Assembly: GCF_900129385.1 (NCBI RefSeq)
Contig: NZ_FQVO01000008.1
Span: forward strand, 124,001-188,000
DNA length: 64,000 nucleotides
Direction of reading: 5' to 3'
From: Chryseobacterium takakiae
Lineage (GTDB): Bacteria > Bacteroidota > Bacteroidia > Flavobacteriales > Weeksellaceae
Shown here: in pieces, positions 35,826 to 44,190 of the stretch
How the letters are laid out: every line of letters begins with the position of its first letter
Position numbering within the stretch: the stretch's first letter is position 1
Made by a program: the position numbers and the translations under genes
The notes under the pieces: model-generated
Told to the model about the DNA's origin: nothing
Seen by the model: the letters and a program-made list of their open reading frames with translations, nothing else
Databases searched by the model: none

Positions 35826-36931
35826 ACAGAAGAAAAATTATTATTTCTGCCTTTAGTAATCTTAATACAGATCAGCGTATCGAGAAGGTTTGTAAAACCA
35901 TTCATGATAATGGTTATTCCATTGAATTGATTGGAAATACGTGGGCTGGAAGTGAAAAACTATCACGGTCTTATCCGGTTTCAAGAATACAACTGATTTC
36001 GAACAGCTTAAAAACCGCTTATTTTGAATTCAACTGGAAATTGTATTGGGAACTTAAAAAAAAGGCTGATAAGGAAACAATTCTTTACGCCAATGATCTG
36101 GATGCTCTGTTGCCTAATTATTTAATTGCTAAACAAAAACAGATTCCGCTGATTTTTGACAGTCATGAAATTTTTTCCGAAATGCCGGCAATTCAGGGCA
36201 AAATGTCACAAAAATTGTGGCGATATGTAGAGAAAAGCATACTTCCTAACCTCCGTTTTATGATTACAGCAAGTTCGGGCTATGCAAGGTGGTTTAAAGA
36301 ACGATATGGAGTTGAGGCGGCTGTTGTGCAGAATGCACCCCGGAAACTTAATTTCAGTTTTGAAATTCCTGAAAACAATCCTAAAATAATTTTATATCAG
36401 GGAGTGATCAATCCATTCCGCGGTATAGATAAAGCCATTCTGGCCATGCATCATCTGGATCATGTGATTTTTAAAATTGCAGGCGACGGGCCCCGAAAGA
36501 AGGAGTATGAACAATTGGTCATAAACGAAAATCTTCAGGACAAGGTTTTGTTTTTAGGTAAACTCTCACCGGAAGATTTAAGGAATGTCACACTTACGGC
36601 AGATTGCGGAATGAGCATTGAAGAAAATGGAGGACAAAGCTATTATTACTCACTTCCCAATAAAGTGCTGGACTCTATTCAGGCACGGATTCCTTTAATA
36701 TTGTCGGATCTTCCTGAAATGAAGAATATCAGGAATCAATATGATATTGGTGAAATTATAAAGGATCATCAGCCGGAAAATATTGCGGATGCGATTCGGA
36801 CTGTTTTAAATAAAGGAAGACAAAATTATTTATCTGAACTGGAAAAAGCGGCTCATGTTCTGTGCTGGGAAAATGAAGAAGTAAAATTGCTGGAGGTTGT
36901 AAAAAAAGCATCTCTAGTTAATCTATTTTAA
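35822..36931 (+). CDS. GT4-type glycosyltransferase
   Basis: A 369-residue GT-B fold glycosyltransferase. The C-terminal half has FKIAGDGPRKKEYEQL, KVLFLGKLSPEDL and the nucleotide-sugar segment SIEENGGQSYYYSLPNKVLD, with the EX7E-like arrangement seen in GT4. The N-terminus DQRIEKV with ETILYANDLDALLPN fits the acceptor domain. It acts in the cytoplasm, probably on cell-surface glycans; the acceptor is unknown. Start overlaps the small membrane gene; a palindromic repeat lies downstream. Confidence 0.85.
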   Translation: MNRRKIIISAFSNLNTDQRIEKVCKTIHDNGYSIELIGNTWAGSEKLSRSYPVSRIQLISNSLKTAYFEFNWKLYWELKKKADKETILYANDLDALLPNYLIAKQKQIPLIFDSHEIFSEMPAIQGKMSQKLWRYVEKSILPNLRFMITASSGYARWFKERYGVEAAVVQNAPRKLNFSFEIPENNPKIILYQGVINPFRGIDKAILAMHHLDHVIFKIAGDGPRKKEYEQLVINENLQDKVLFLGKLSPEDLRNVTLTADCGMSIEENGGQSYYYSLPNKVLDSIQARIPLILSDLPEMKNIRNQYDIGEIIKDHQPENIADAIRTVLNKGRQNYLSELEKAAHVLCWENEEVKLLEVVKKASLVNLF

Positions 36932-36948
36932 TATTTAAAAGAATGTCT

Positions 36949-37051
36949 GCGGACCCTAGCCCTGATTGTCGCGACATCCTTTTACAGTTCGGGATCCGCT
37001 TTGCGGAGCCCGAACTGTAAAAGATACAGCAGAAAGCGGGAAAAGCTTCAG
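36949..37051. repeat. Dispersed palindromic element with 15-bp arms
   Basis: Core arms CTTTTACAGTTCGGG (36979-36993) and CCCGAACTGTAAAAG (37009-37023) are a perfect inverted repeat, with an inner TCCGC/GCGGA. Flanks ACCCTAGCCCTGAT and AGCAGAAAGCGGGAAA resemble an intergenic repeat I recall from flavobacterial genomes. No second copy lies in this window. Confidence 0.7.
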
Positions 37052-37134
37052 ATAAATTAAAAATTTAGAATTAAAAACAGAATTTCCAGTCAGTTCTCAT
37101 GATATTGATAATAAAATAATCTTTTTAAATTGGT

Positions 37135-37142
37135 TATCTTTG
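37135..37142 (+). promoter_or_regulatory. Candidate -7 box for sufE
   Basis: TATCTTTG matches TAnnTTTG, 20 bp ahead of the ATG. No TTG at standard -33 spacing (nearest 27 bp upstream). Confidence 0.45.
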
Positions 37143-37161
37143 CCGAAAGAAATTAATCAAA

Positions 37162-37581
37162 ATGACCATTAAGGAAAAACAGCAGGAAATAATCGATGAA
37201 TTTGCTTTTCTTGACGACTGGGAACAGAAATATGAATACATCATAGATCTGGGCAAAGAACTGAAGGGGCTTCCTGACGATAAGAAGACAGAAGAAAACC
37301 TGATTAAAGGCTGCCAGAGTAAAGTCTGGATCGATGCAGAGTTCAGAGAAGACAGATTGTATTTCAATGCAGATTCCGACGGGATTTTGCCAAAAGGAAT
37401 TGTTTCTCTTTTGGTAAGCATATACAGCGGACATACTACCCAGGAAATTTTGGACTCCGATTTTGATTTTATTTCACAGATCGGGCTTCAGGAGTTTTTG
37501 TCTCCTTCAAGAGCCAACGGATTAATGGCGATGACCAAACAGATTAAATTTTACGCTGTTGCCTACCAATTGAAATCGTAA
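37162..37581 (+). CDS. sufE: SufE sulfur-transfer protein
   Basis: A 139-residue SufE-fold protein that accepts sulfur from SufS and delivers it for Fe-S cluster assembly. The acceptor is C51 in LIKGCQSKVW, matching the position of E. coli SufE C51. The conserved SPSRANGLMAM near the C-terminus is also present. It starts a likely two-gene unit with the glycosyltransferase 2 nt downstream; no other suf genes are nearby. Confidence 0.9.
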   Translation: MTIKEKQQEIIDEFAFLDDWEQKYEYIIDLGKELKGLPDDKKTEENLIKGCQSKVWIDAEFREDRLYFNADSDGILPKGIVSLLVSIYSGHTTQEILDSDFDFISQIGLQEFLSPSRANGLMAMTKQIKFYAVAYQLKS

Positions 37582-37583
37582 TT

Positions 37584-38549
37584 GTGACACGGATTTTAGC
37601 ATATCGTTTTTCCGCTTTTGGTGATGTTGCCATGACGGTTCCGGTATTCCGGGAGTTTCTGGAACAAAATCCTGATGTAGAAATCATCATGGTTTCCAGA
37701 AGTAATTTTGAAGCCTTATTTGCGGATATCCCGAATGTTATATTTAAAGGAGTCAACCTTGATGACTACAAAGGTTTTTTTGGCCTCAACAGGCTGGCCA
37801 ATGAACTTATCAAAGAGTTTCATCCTAACCTTATCGCCAACCTTCATGATGTGATCAGAACGAAAATCCTGGATAAAATTTATAGTACGAAAGGATTTAA
37901 GGTTTTTAAAATCAATAAAGGAAAAGAAGAAAAAGAACATTTGACGGATATTTGGAATCTGAATAAAATTCAGCTCAAAAGAACAGTAGAGCGATATGCC
38001 GATGTTTTTCGTGAAATGGGTTTTCAGGTGACACTTTCTCATGAGTTAAGACCTGCAAAATTCAATAAAGCTGGAATTGGTTTCGCTCCTTTCGCACAGC
38101 ATAAAGGAAAAATGCTTCCTCTGGAAAAGTCCTATGAGCTGGCGAAAATATTATCTCTAAAAAATACCGTTTATTTTTTCGGTGGTGGGAAAGCGGAAGC
38201 CGAAATACTGGAAAAATGGGAAAAAGAAATCCCCAATACCCGAAACCTCGCAGGTAAACTGAATCTTACAGAGGAACTGGATACAATTGCAAAGTTAGAA
38301 TTGATGATCTCTATGGATTCCGCAAATATGCATCTTGCCAGTCTTGTGGGAACACGGTGTGTTTCCGTTTGGGGGCAGACTCATCCTTACGCCGGATTTT
38401 TGGGATTCGGACAAAGTGAGGAGGATGTGGTTCAGGTAAAGGATCTTACATGCAGGCCGTGTTCTGTTTTTGGAGATAAAGAATGCTTCCGCGGTGACTG
38501 GGCTTGCCTGGAAGAGCTTAATATACAGAAGATTGTTGAGAAGATTTAA
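37584..38549 (+). CDS. GT9-type glycosyltransferase (heptosyltransferase-like)
   Basis: A 321-residue GT-B protein of the heptosyltransferase/ADP-heptose family: N-terminal RFSAFGDVAMTVPV, and C-terminal SMDSANMHLASLVGTRCVSVWG followed by CRPCSVFGDKECFRGDWAC. It likely adds a sugar to the lipopolysaccharide core on the inner membrane. The start is GTG at 37584, 2 nt after the sufE stop. The exact sugar is not assignable. Confidence 0.88.
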   Translation: MTRILAYRFSAFGDVAMTVPVFREFLEQNPDVEIIMVSRSNFEALFADIPNVIFKGVNLDDYKGFFGLNRLANELIKEFHPNLIANLHDVIRTKILDKIYSTKGFKVFKINKGKEEKEHLTDIWNLNKIQLKRTVERYADVFREMGFQVTLSHELRPAKFNKAGIGFAPFAQHKGKMLPLEKSYELAKILSLKNTVYFFGGGKAEAEILEKWEKEIPNTRNLAGKLNLTEELDTIAKLELMISMDSANMHLASLVGTRCVSVWGQTHPYAGFLGFGQSEEDVVQVKDLTCRPCSVFGDKECFRGDWACLEELNIQKIVEKI

Positions 38550-38620
38550 TAATCTGTTTAAATAATGATTCTATAACTATCATTGGCACAGTATTTTAAT
38601 ATTTGTTTAAAAAAAGAGTT

Positions 38621-38785
38621 ATGAAAGTATACAAAAAGATCGGGATAGCTGTTATCGTTGGAATGTTTGTAACGTCCTGTGTTGCGGTAAAATCTAATGG
38701 GAACAACGGATTACCTCCGGGACAAGTGAAGAAAATAACAGGAGCTAAATCGGCAAGAAATTATGCTCCGGGACATAATAAATAA
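38621..38785 (+). CDS. Small lipoprotein
   Basis: 54 residues: signal with lipobox MFVTSC, then a short Gly/Pro-rich mature part ending GLPPGQVKKITGAKSARNYAPGHNK. The PPGQ...APG tail recurs in many tiny Bacteroidota lipoproteins with no known function. I use the ATG at 38621 rather than an upstream TTG at 38603. A terminator follows. Confidence 0.8.
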   Translation: MKVYKKIGIAVIVGMFVTSCVAVKSNGNNGLPPGQVKKITGAKSARNYAPGHNK

Positions 38786-38801
38786 ATTAAGCTATAAAAA
38801 G

Positions 38802-38830
38802 AAACGTTCAGATCTCTGAGCGTTTTATTT
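38802..38830 (+). terminator. Terminator of the small lipoprotein
   Basis: AAACGTTCAG (38802-38811) with CTGAGCGTTT (38816-38825), tight 4-nt loop and one G-U pair, then TTTATTTTAG. Confidence 0.8.
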
Positions 38831-38855
38831 TAGTTAAATTTTAAGGTGTATAAAA

Positions 38856-38886
38856 CAAAAAAATCTCCCTTAAAAAAGAGAGATTT
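38856..38886 (-). terminator. Terminator of the tRNA-Val pair
   Basis: Minus strand AAATCTCTC (38886-38878) pairs with GGGAGATTT (38869-38861), then TTTTTTTG. It begins 4 nt past the 3' end of the downstream tRNA. Confidence 0.8.
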
Positions 38887-38889
38887 CTG

Positions 38890-38964
38890 TGGGTCCTGAG
38901 GGATTCGAACCCCCGACCCTCTGGGTGTAAACCAGATGCTCTGAACCAACTGAGCTAAGAACCC
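38890..38964 (-). tRNA. tRNA-Val (UAC), copy 2
   Basis: A 75-nt cloverleaf on the minus strand: acceptor GGGTTCT with AGGACCC and discriminator A, anticodon stem TCTGG/CCAGA with loop TTTACAC giving anticodon UAC, and T-arm GGGGGTTCGAATCCC. No CCA is encoded. It is identical to the copy 33 nt upstream. Confidence 0.97.
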
Positions 38965-38997
38965 GAATTTTTTTAAAAGGTTTCGTTTCCTTTTCTG

Positions 38998-39072
38998 TGG
39001 GTCCTGAGGGATTCGAACCCCCGACCCTCTGGGTGTAAACCAGATGCTCTGAACCAACTGAGCTAAGAACCC
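38998..39072 (-). tRNA. tRNA-Val (UAC), copy 1
   Basis: Identical to the copy at 38890-38964: same acceptor, anticodon loop TTTACAC and T-arm. Both are read from one promoter at 39105-39135 with one terminator after the pair, so they are a tandem transcript. Confidence 0.97.
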
Positions 39073-39104
39073 TCTTTATCGTTGTTTCCTCGATTAGAGT
39101 GGTG

Positions 39105-39135
39105 CAAATATACGACTTATTCGGAAATCTCCAAA
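39105..39135 (-). promoter_or_regulatory. Promoter of the tRNA-Val pair, inside the end of folC
   Basis: Minus-strand -33 TTTG (39135-39132), 19 bp, -7 TATATTTG (39112-39105). The -33 box lies within the last codons of folC, whose stop is at 39117. Transcription would start near 39099, about 27 nt before the first tRNA. Confidence 0.75.
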
Positions 39136-40361
39136 TTTTTTTCTAAAAATTCTCCCACTACAAAATTACTTCCGCCGATAAAAATCATTTCATCATTTCT
39201 ACAATTCTCTTTTGCAGCGAGATACGCTTCCTGTACCGAATTGAAAATTTTGTAAGAAATTTTTGCTTCCTGCAGCAAATCTTCATATTCCTGTGGTGGT
39301 CTGCCCCGTTGAATGGAAGGTTTTGCAAAATAAAACATGGCATTTGCAGACAAAATCTTCATCACATCATCTATCTTTTTGTCATTGACAAACCCTAAAA
39401 CAATATGCTTATGCTTATTAATAGAACTGAGCTGGGCAAAAACATATTCCAGTCCGGCCTGATTATGTGCCGTATCACAAATGGTAAGCGGATTCTGTGA
39501 GAACTCAAACCATCGTCCGATGAAGCCTGTATTTTGATGAACCTTTAAAAGTCCTTCTTCAATATTTTTTTCAGAAACAACGAAATCAGTTTTTCGTAAT
39601 TCTTCAATTAATGCTAAAACAACACGGATGTTTTTCTTTTGATAATTTCCTTTAAGATCAGAGGATAAATCCGTTTCCAGCAGGGTAGCATCTATAAACA
39701 GGGCATTTTCCCTGTCGGCTTTATCTTTAATGAGGTTTTTTACCACTTCATTTTCATCTCCTGAGATGATAGGAATATGGGATTTGATAATTCCGGCTTT
39801 CTCAACGGCGATTTCTTCAATTGTGTCTCCTAAAATATTCTGATGATCCAGCTGAACATTGGTAATGGCCGAAACCAGCGGCAGGATAATATTGGTAGAA
39901 TCAAGCCTTCCGCCTAAGCCTACCTCAATAATGGCTACATCAACCTGTTGCTGATAAAAATATTCAAAAGCCATAATGGTGGTGAACTCAAAAAAAGAAG
40001 GTTGAATATCTTCTGGCAGATTTTTCAGTTTTTTGATAAAGTGATACACAAATTCTTTATCACATTTTTTACCATTGATTTTGATACGTTCCGTAAAATC
40101 AGTGAGGTGGGGCGAATTATAAAGACCCGTTTTATATCCGGATTCCTGTAGAACAGAAGCCAGCATATTGCTGGTGGATCCTTTCCCGTTGGTTCCTCCG
40201 ATGTGGATGCATCTGATCTTTTCCTGGGGATTTCCGAAGAAATCACAGAGCTTTCTGATATTGTCTAACCCGGGTTTATATGCTTTCTGTCCATCAATCT
40301 GATAGTTTGGAGCCTGTACGAACAGCCATTCTACGGCTTCCTGATATTGCGCGGTTGTCAT
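39117..40361 (-). CDS. folC: Folylpolyglutamate / dihydrofolate synthase
   Basis: A 414-residue Mur-ligase-fold enzyme adding glutamate to folates (and to dihydropteroate). The ATP loop is HIGGTNGKGSTS (about 55-66), followed by YNSPHLTDFTERIKING, EVGLGGRLDSTN and the carbamylated-lysine region VEKAGIIK. Length fits FolC. It is in the minus strand upstream of the two tRNA-Val genes, whose promoter overlaps its last codons. Confidence 0.93.
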   Translation of the reverse strand: MTTAQYQEAVEWLFVQAPNYQIDGQKAYKPGLDNIRKLCDFFGNPQEKIRCIHIGGTNGKGSTSNMLASVLQESGYKTGLYNSPHLTDFTERIKINGKKCDKEFVYHFIKKLKNLPEDIQPSFFEFTTIMAFEYFYQQQVDVAIIEVGLGGRLDSTNIILPLVSAITNVQLDHQNILGDTIEEIAVEKAGIIKSHIPIISGDENEVVKNLIKDKADRENALFIDATLLETDLSSDLKGNYQKKNIRVVLALIEELRKTDFVVSEKNIEEGLLKVHQNTGFIGRWFEFSQNPLTICDTAHNQAGLEYVFAQLSSINKHKHIVLGFVNDKKIDDVMKILSANAMFYFAKPSIQRGRPPQEYEDLLQEAKISYKIFNSVQEAYLAAKENCRNDEMIFIGGSNFVVGEFLEKNLEISE

Positions 40362-40403
40362 GGTGCAAAATTCTCAAAAGTTTGATTAAAATAAAACAAT
40401 AAT

Positions 40404-40432
40404 TTTGCGAAACTGTAACTTTTTTATTTTTG
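40404..40432 (+). promoter_or_regulatory. Promoter of the TolC-family gene
   Basis: -33 TTTG (40404-40407), 17 bp, -7 TATTTTTG (40425-40432). Start near 40438, 23 nt ahead of the ATG at 40461. Confidence 0.7.
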
Positions 40433-40460
40433 TCTCGTCTAATAGGGAAAAATCGGAATT

Positions 40461-41807
40461 ATGAAAAAAGTTTTGACTATTATTTTGGGATTATCTTGCC
40501 TGGCTGTCAGCGCCCAGAAAAAGTGGTCTTTGCGGGAATGTGTGGATTATGCAACCAAACACAATCTTCAGGTAATCCAAAATGAATATTCGAAACAAAT
40601 ACAGGATCTCAACCTGAAAATTGCCAGAAAAAATTATCTTCCTTCCGTATCCGCTAATGTAGGAAACAGTGTTAGTTTCGGGCAGGCTTCTTTGGGAACA
40701 GGAAGTATCAGGAATGACAGGTTCAGCAATAATGCCAATTTGGGGGCAGATATCCTGGTTTATAACAACGGCAGACTTGAAAAAACCATCAGAAAGACCG
40801 AATTTGACGTAGAAGCAAGTCAATACGATATAGAGACGATCAAAAATGATATTTCACTTCAAATTGCACAACAGTATCTGACAACTTTACTCAACAAAGA
40901 AATTGTTAAAATTTCCCAGGCAGCTGTTGAAAATGCCCAAAAGCAGTACGACCGGTCTAAAATTACCACCGAAGTAGGAACAACGGCTCAAACGGTTCTG
41001 GCAGAGGCAGAAGCAGGTCTTGCAAGAGAGAAGCAAAATCTTAAAACCGCTGAAATCAATGTGGGAAGAAGTTTATTTGCATTGGCTCAGCTTCTTCAGC
41101 TTCAGGATTATAAGGATTTTGATGTTGAAGATGTTAATGTACCTGATCAGTTGGCGCCGCAACTAATAGCTGTAGATGAAGTTTTAGCAACAGCGTATGA
41201 AACCCAGCCGCAGGTAAAAGCTGCAGAAAGCAGAATCCGGTCGGCAGAAGCACAAACTGAAGTTACGAGAACCGCTTTCTGGCCTACTGTAACGGCTAGC
41301 GCGGGAATCGGAAGTTTTTATAACAACCTTTTGAATACAAGAACAACAGGGTACGATCAGTTCGGAAATCCCATTGCGGAGCCTACATTCTTCAATCAGT
41401 ATAAAGATAATTTCGGGCAGAATATTGGAGTCTCAGTGAATATCCCTATTTTTAATAAAGGAATAACCAAACTTCAGGTAGAGCAGTCGAAGCTTCAGGA
41501 AAGTATTGCAAAAACAACCATGCAGCAACAAAAACAGATAGTGCGCGAAAATGTTCAAAAAGCTCAGTTTGACGTGGATGCGAATTATGAAATTTATTTA
41601 TCAGCAGTTCAGGCCGAGAAAAGTACAAAACTGGCTCTTGATTTTGCCGATAAAAGCTATGCGGCAGGAAGATCTACGATCTACGATGTCAATATTGCAA
41701 GAAACAACTATGCCAATGCGCAGGGATCTGTGGCTCAGGCAAAATATAATTATCTTTTCAGTCTTAAATTGTTGAATTTCTATGCAGGAATTCCACTAAG
41801 TTTGTAA
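40461..41807 (+). CDS. TolC-family outer-membrane efflux protein
   Basis: A 448-residue TolC-like protein forming a trimeric outer-membrane duct. The signal peptide is MKKVLTIILGLSCLAVSAQ. Two repeats of long coiled-coil helices alternate with short barrel strands, e.g. ISLQIAQQYLTTLLNKEIV and NVQKAQFDVDANYEIYLSAV, with the typical WSLRECVDYA start. No adaptor (HlyD/MFP) or pump gene lies next to it, so it probably serves systems encoded elsewhere. The SprT-like gene follows 1 nt downstream. Confidence 0.9.
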   Translation: MKKVLTIILGLSCLAVSAQKKWSLRECVDYATKHNLQVIQNEYSKQIQDLNLKIARKNYLPSVSANVGNSVSFGQASLGTGSIRNDRFSNNANLGADILVYNNGRLEKTIRKTEFDVEASQYDIETIKNDISLQIAQQYLTTLLNKEIVKISQAAVENAQKQYDRSKITTEVGTTAQTVLAEAEAGLAREKQNLKTAEINVGRSLFALAQLLQLQDYKDFDVEDVNVPDQLAPQLIAVDEVLATAYETQPQVKAAESRIRSAEAQTEVTRTAFWPTVTASAGIGSFYNNLLNTRTTGYDQFGNPIAEPTFFNQYKDNFGQNIGVSVNIPIFNKGITKLQVEQSKLQESIAKTTMQQQKQIVRENVQKAQFDVDANYEIYLSAVQAEKSTKLALDFADKSYAAGRSTIYDVNIARNNYANAQGSVAQAKYNYLFSLKLLNFYAGIPLSL

Positions 41808-41808
41808 A

Positions 41809-42399
41809 ATGTCTATACAATCGTTAGAAAAATATTTACCCCAAAATACATTACAATATTTAAAAATCTGGTTTGCAGATTATTACATCCACATAAAAAT
41901 TACAAGAAACAGGAATTCCAAGCTTGGAGATTACCGTAAACTTCCGGATAATTCCCATGAAATCACCATTAATTCCACACTGGTTCCGGAGCTGTTTTTT
42001 TTCGTGCTTACTCATGAGCTTGCTCATCTTATCGCTTTCGAAAGATATGGCAGAAGAATATCTCCACACGGTAACGAATGGAAAGAAACCTTCAAACAGA
42101 TGCTGTTGCAGAGTATTGATGTTTATGATGAAAATCTGAAACCCATCATTGTAAAATTTTCCCAATCTCCAAAAGCGAACTTCATGGCAAGCCCGGATCT
42201 CGTCAAGTATTTCCATATTGAAAAACAGGATGATGCGCTTGTATTTATTGAAAATCTCCAAAAAGGCGATTTCTTTATTTACCGAAATGAGAAGTATTTA
42301 TTGGAAGGTCTTATCAAAAAAAACTATCTTTGTAAGAACCTGGCTACGGGAAGGAAGTATTCTTTCAAGCCTTTGGCAAGGGTAGAGAAATATACTTAA
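41809..42399 (+). CDS. SprT-like metalloprotease-fold protein
   Basis: A 196-residue SprT-like zinc peptidase: HELAHLIAFERYG gives the HExxH metal site (about 65-69), and ISPHGNEWK supplies the third histidine. The usual C-terminal Cys-rich zinc ribbon is not visible; a single cysteine (LCKNLATGRKY) lies there. The Spartan/SprT relatives act on protein-DNA crosslinks, but this bacterial member is uncharacterised. It sits between tolC-like and manC-like genes with 1-3 nt gaps. Confidence 0.85.
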   Translation: MSIQSLEKYLPQNTLQYLKIWFADYYIHIKITRNRNSKLGDYRKLPDNSHEITINSTLVPELFFFVLTHELAHLIAFERYGRRISPHGNEWKETFKQMLLQSIDVYDENLKPIIVKFSQSPKANFMASPDLVKYFHIEKQDDALVFIENLQKGDFFIYRNEKYLLEGLIKKNYLCKNLATGRKYSFKPLARVEKYT

Positions 42400-42401
42400 T
42401 A

Positions 42402-43484
42402 ATGTCAAAATCAAATAGATATTGCGTGATTATGGCGGGAGGAATCGGCAGTAGATTCTGGCCGTTAAGTACGCAAAAGTTTCCGAAACAGTTTCAGGAT
42501 ATTTTAGGCGTGGGACGCACCATGATCCAACAGACGTATGACAGGATCAGCAAGATCATTCCTGATGCAAATATTTTTGTAATTACCAATAAAGAATATG
42601 TTGAGCTTTCGCATCAGCAACTGCCGGAAATTCCCCAGGAAAATATTGTTGGAGAGCCTTTGTTGAAAAATACAGCGCCTTGCAATCTTTATATGGCCAA
42701 CAAAATTGCTGAAATTGATCCCGATGCCACCATGATTGTTCTGCCGGCTGACCATCTTATTTTAAAAGAAGAAACTTTTCTTCAGAAAGTGGAAGTGGCT
42801 TTTGATCTGGCCGCTAAAAATGATTACCTGGTTACCCTCGGCATTACGCCTACGAGACCGGATACCGGATACGGATACATCCAGTTTGTGGATAAACATG
42901 ATTCTGATTATTACAAAGTAAAAACTTTTACGGAAAAACCAATCCTTGAAATCGCAAAAAGTTTTCTTGAAAGCGGAGATTTCCTTTGGAATGCCGGAAT
43001 ATTTATATGGAATGTTAAAAGTATTCAACATGCTTTCGAAAAATATCTCCCGGAAATGGCCCAGCACTTCATGGCTTGCGAATACAATGCTGAAGGGGAG
43101 CAAAGCTGTATTGAACTGATTTATCCTAAACTACAGAAAATCTCAATTGATAACGGGATTTTGGAAAAAGCTAAAAATGTTTATGTAATTCCTGCGGATC
43201 TTGGATGGAGTGACCTGGGAACATGGACATCCGTGTTTGAAAATACGGAAAAAGACGAAAACCAGAATGCCACAAAGCAAAAGCATATTTTAACCTACAA
43301 TGCGGAGGGGAATATTATCAATATAAAAAACAGTAACAAAGCGGTTATTGTAGATTCTCTGAAAGATTTTATTATCGTAGATACAGAAAAGGTTCTGCTC
43401 ATCTGCCCTAAAGAGCATGATCAGCTGATCAAGGATTATGTACTGGATCTGAAAAACCTTAAAAAAGGAGATAAGTTCATGTAA
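42402..43484 (+). CDS. Mannose-1-phosphate guanylyltransferase
   Basis: Makes GDP-mannose from mannose-1-phosphate and GTP for glycan synthesis. The nucleotidyltransferase signature is GGIGSRFWPLSTQKFPKQF (about 13-31), and the sugar-binding region contains VLPADHLI and TFTEKP, with LWNAGIFIW and PADLGWSDLGTWTS. The 360 residues include the left-handed beta-helix-like tail but no isomerase domain, so it is monofunctional. It starts 2 nt after the SprT-like gene. Confidence 0.92.
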   Translation: MSKSNRYCVIMAGGIGSRFWPLSTQKFPKQFQDILGVGRTMIQQTYDRISKIIPDANIFVITNKEYVELSHQQLPEIPQENIVGEPLLKNTAPCNLYMANKIAEIDPDATMIVLPADHLILKEETFLQKVEVAFDLAAKNDYLVTLGITPTRPDTGYGYIQFVDKHDSDYYKVKTFTEKPILEIAKSFLESGDFLWNAGIFIWNVKSIQHAFEKYLPEMAQHFMACEYNAEGEQSCIELIYPKLQKISIDNGILEKAKNVYVIPADLGWSDLGTWTSVFENTEKDENQNATKQKHILTYNAEGNIINIKNSNKAVIVDSLKDFIIVDTEKVLLICPKEHDQLIKDYVLDLKNLKKGDKFM

Positions 43485-43515
43485 AATAATTCGAATTGAT
43501 CTTCGTTCTTTATTT

Positions 43516-44190
43516 ATGATAAATTTTACATACAGACTTGCTGCGTTCATTTGCTTTTTATCCGGAATAGCACTGTCTGCTCAGGAAAAAAAACAGTTTC
43601 CCGGAGTTTCATCAATTTTACAGAATATAATTCCTGATGCAAAAAATGATTCGTGGATGCTGATTCATAAAAGCTACGGGAAAGATAACATTATAAAACA
43701 GTCAGGACAAAAAAAAGATTTTGAATCTCAACCTTCAGGATTCAATATAGGAATCGCTGATGAAGATGCGTTCTACTATATCGTGGATGTATCAAAGGGT
43801 ACCCCGGAATATATTACCGATCTTACAGCACTTAAGAAATTTGTCGGTAAAGTGGATAATATTCAGGATGCAGCAGTTTTTGCCGTAACGGAAGGGTATA
43901 TTATCGATGAAGAATTCAGAGATCTGGCGGCCAATTATTACCAGGATTCAGCCAACTATTACTTGGATTTAGGAAAACTCACATCAAAAGAATGTCCCTA
44001 TCAGAAAAAGCATTTTACCTTAACAATTCCGAAATCCGGGCAAACAATTTTAAACGTAAAAGAAAACGGATCTTATATAGAGCTCTATAATAAAAAATGC
44101 ACCAACAATCCGAGGCTGCTCAAACTTGAAAAAAAAGAAGAACCAAAAGATGAGCCTAAAAAATCAAACAAATCTACAAAACGGAGATAA
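43516..44190 (+). CDS. Secreted protein of unknown function
   Basis: 224 residues, signal peptide (residues 1-22, ending ALSAQ), then a mixed alpha/beta body with YYIVDVSKGTPEYITDL and FAVTEGYIIDEEF and a highly basic C-terminal tail KKEEPKDEPKKSNKSTKRR. Two cysteines (ECPYQKK, KKCTNN) could form a disulfide. No family recognised. It overlaps the GNAT start by about 41 nt. Confidence 0.7.
   Translation: MINFTYRLAAFICFLSGIALSAQEKKQFPGVSSILQNIIPDAKNDSWMLIHKSYGKDNIIKQSGQKKDFESQPSGFNIGIADEDAFYYIVDVSKGTPEYITDLTALKKFVGKVDNIQDAAVFAVTEGYIIDEEFRDLAANYYQDSANYYLDLGKLTSKECPYQKKHFTLTIPKSGQTILNVKENGSYIELYNKKCTNNPRLLKLEKKEEPKDEPKKSNKSTKRR

Noticed and set aside
38830..39057. 75-residue open frame on the minus strand
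   Set aside because: It is a translation of the two tRNA-Val genes; the internal repeat of the peptide simply reflects the tandem tRNAs.
38890..39072. Direct repeat that could look like a two-unit CRISPR
   Set aside because: The repeated units are tRNA genes with full cloverleaf structure; spacer and count do not fit CRISPR.
40461..41807. Full RND efflux operon
   Set aside because: Only the TolC-like outer-membrane gene is present; flanking genes are SprT-like, ManC-like and folC.
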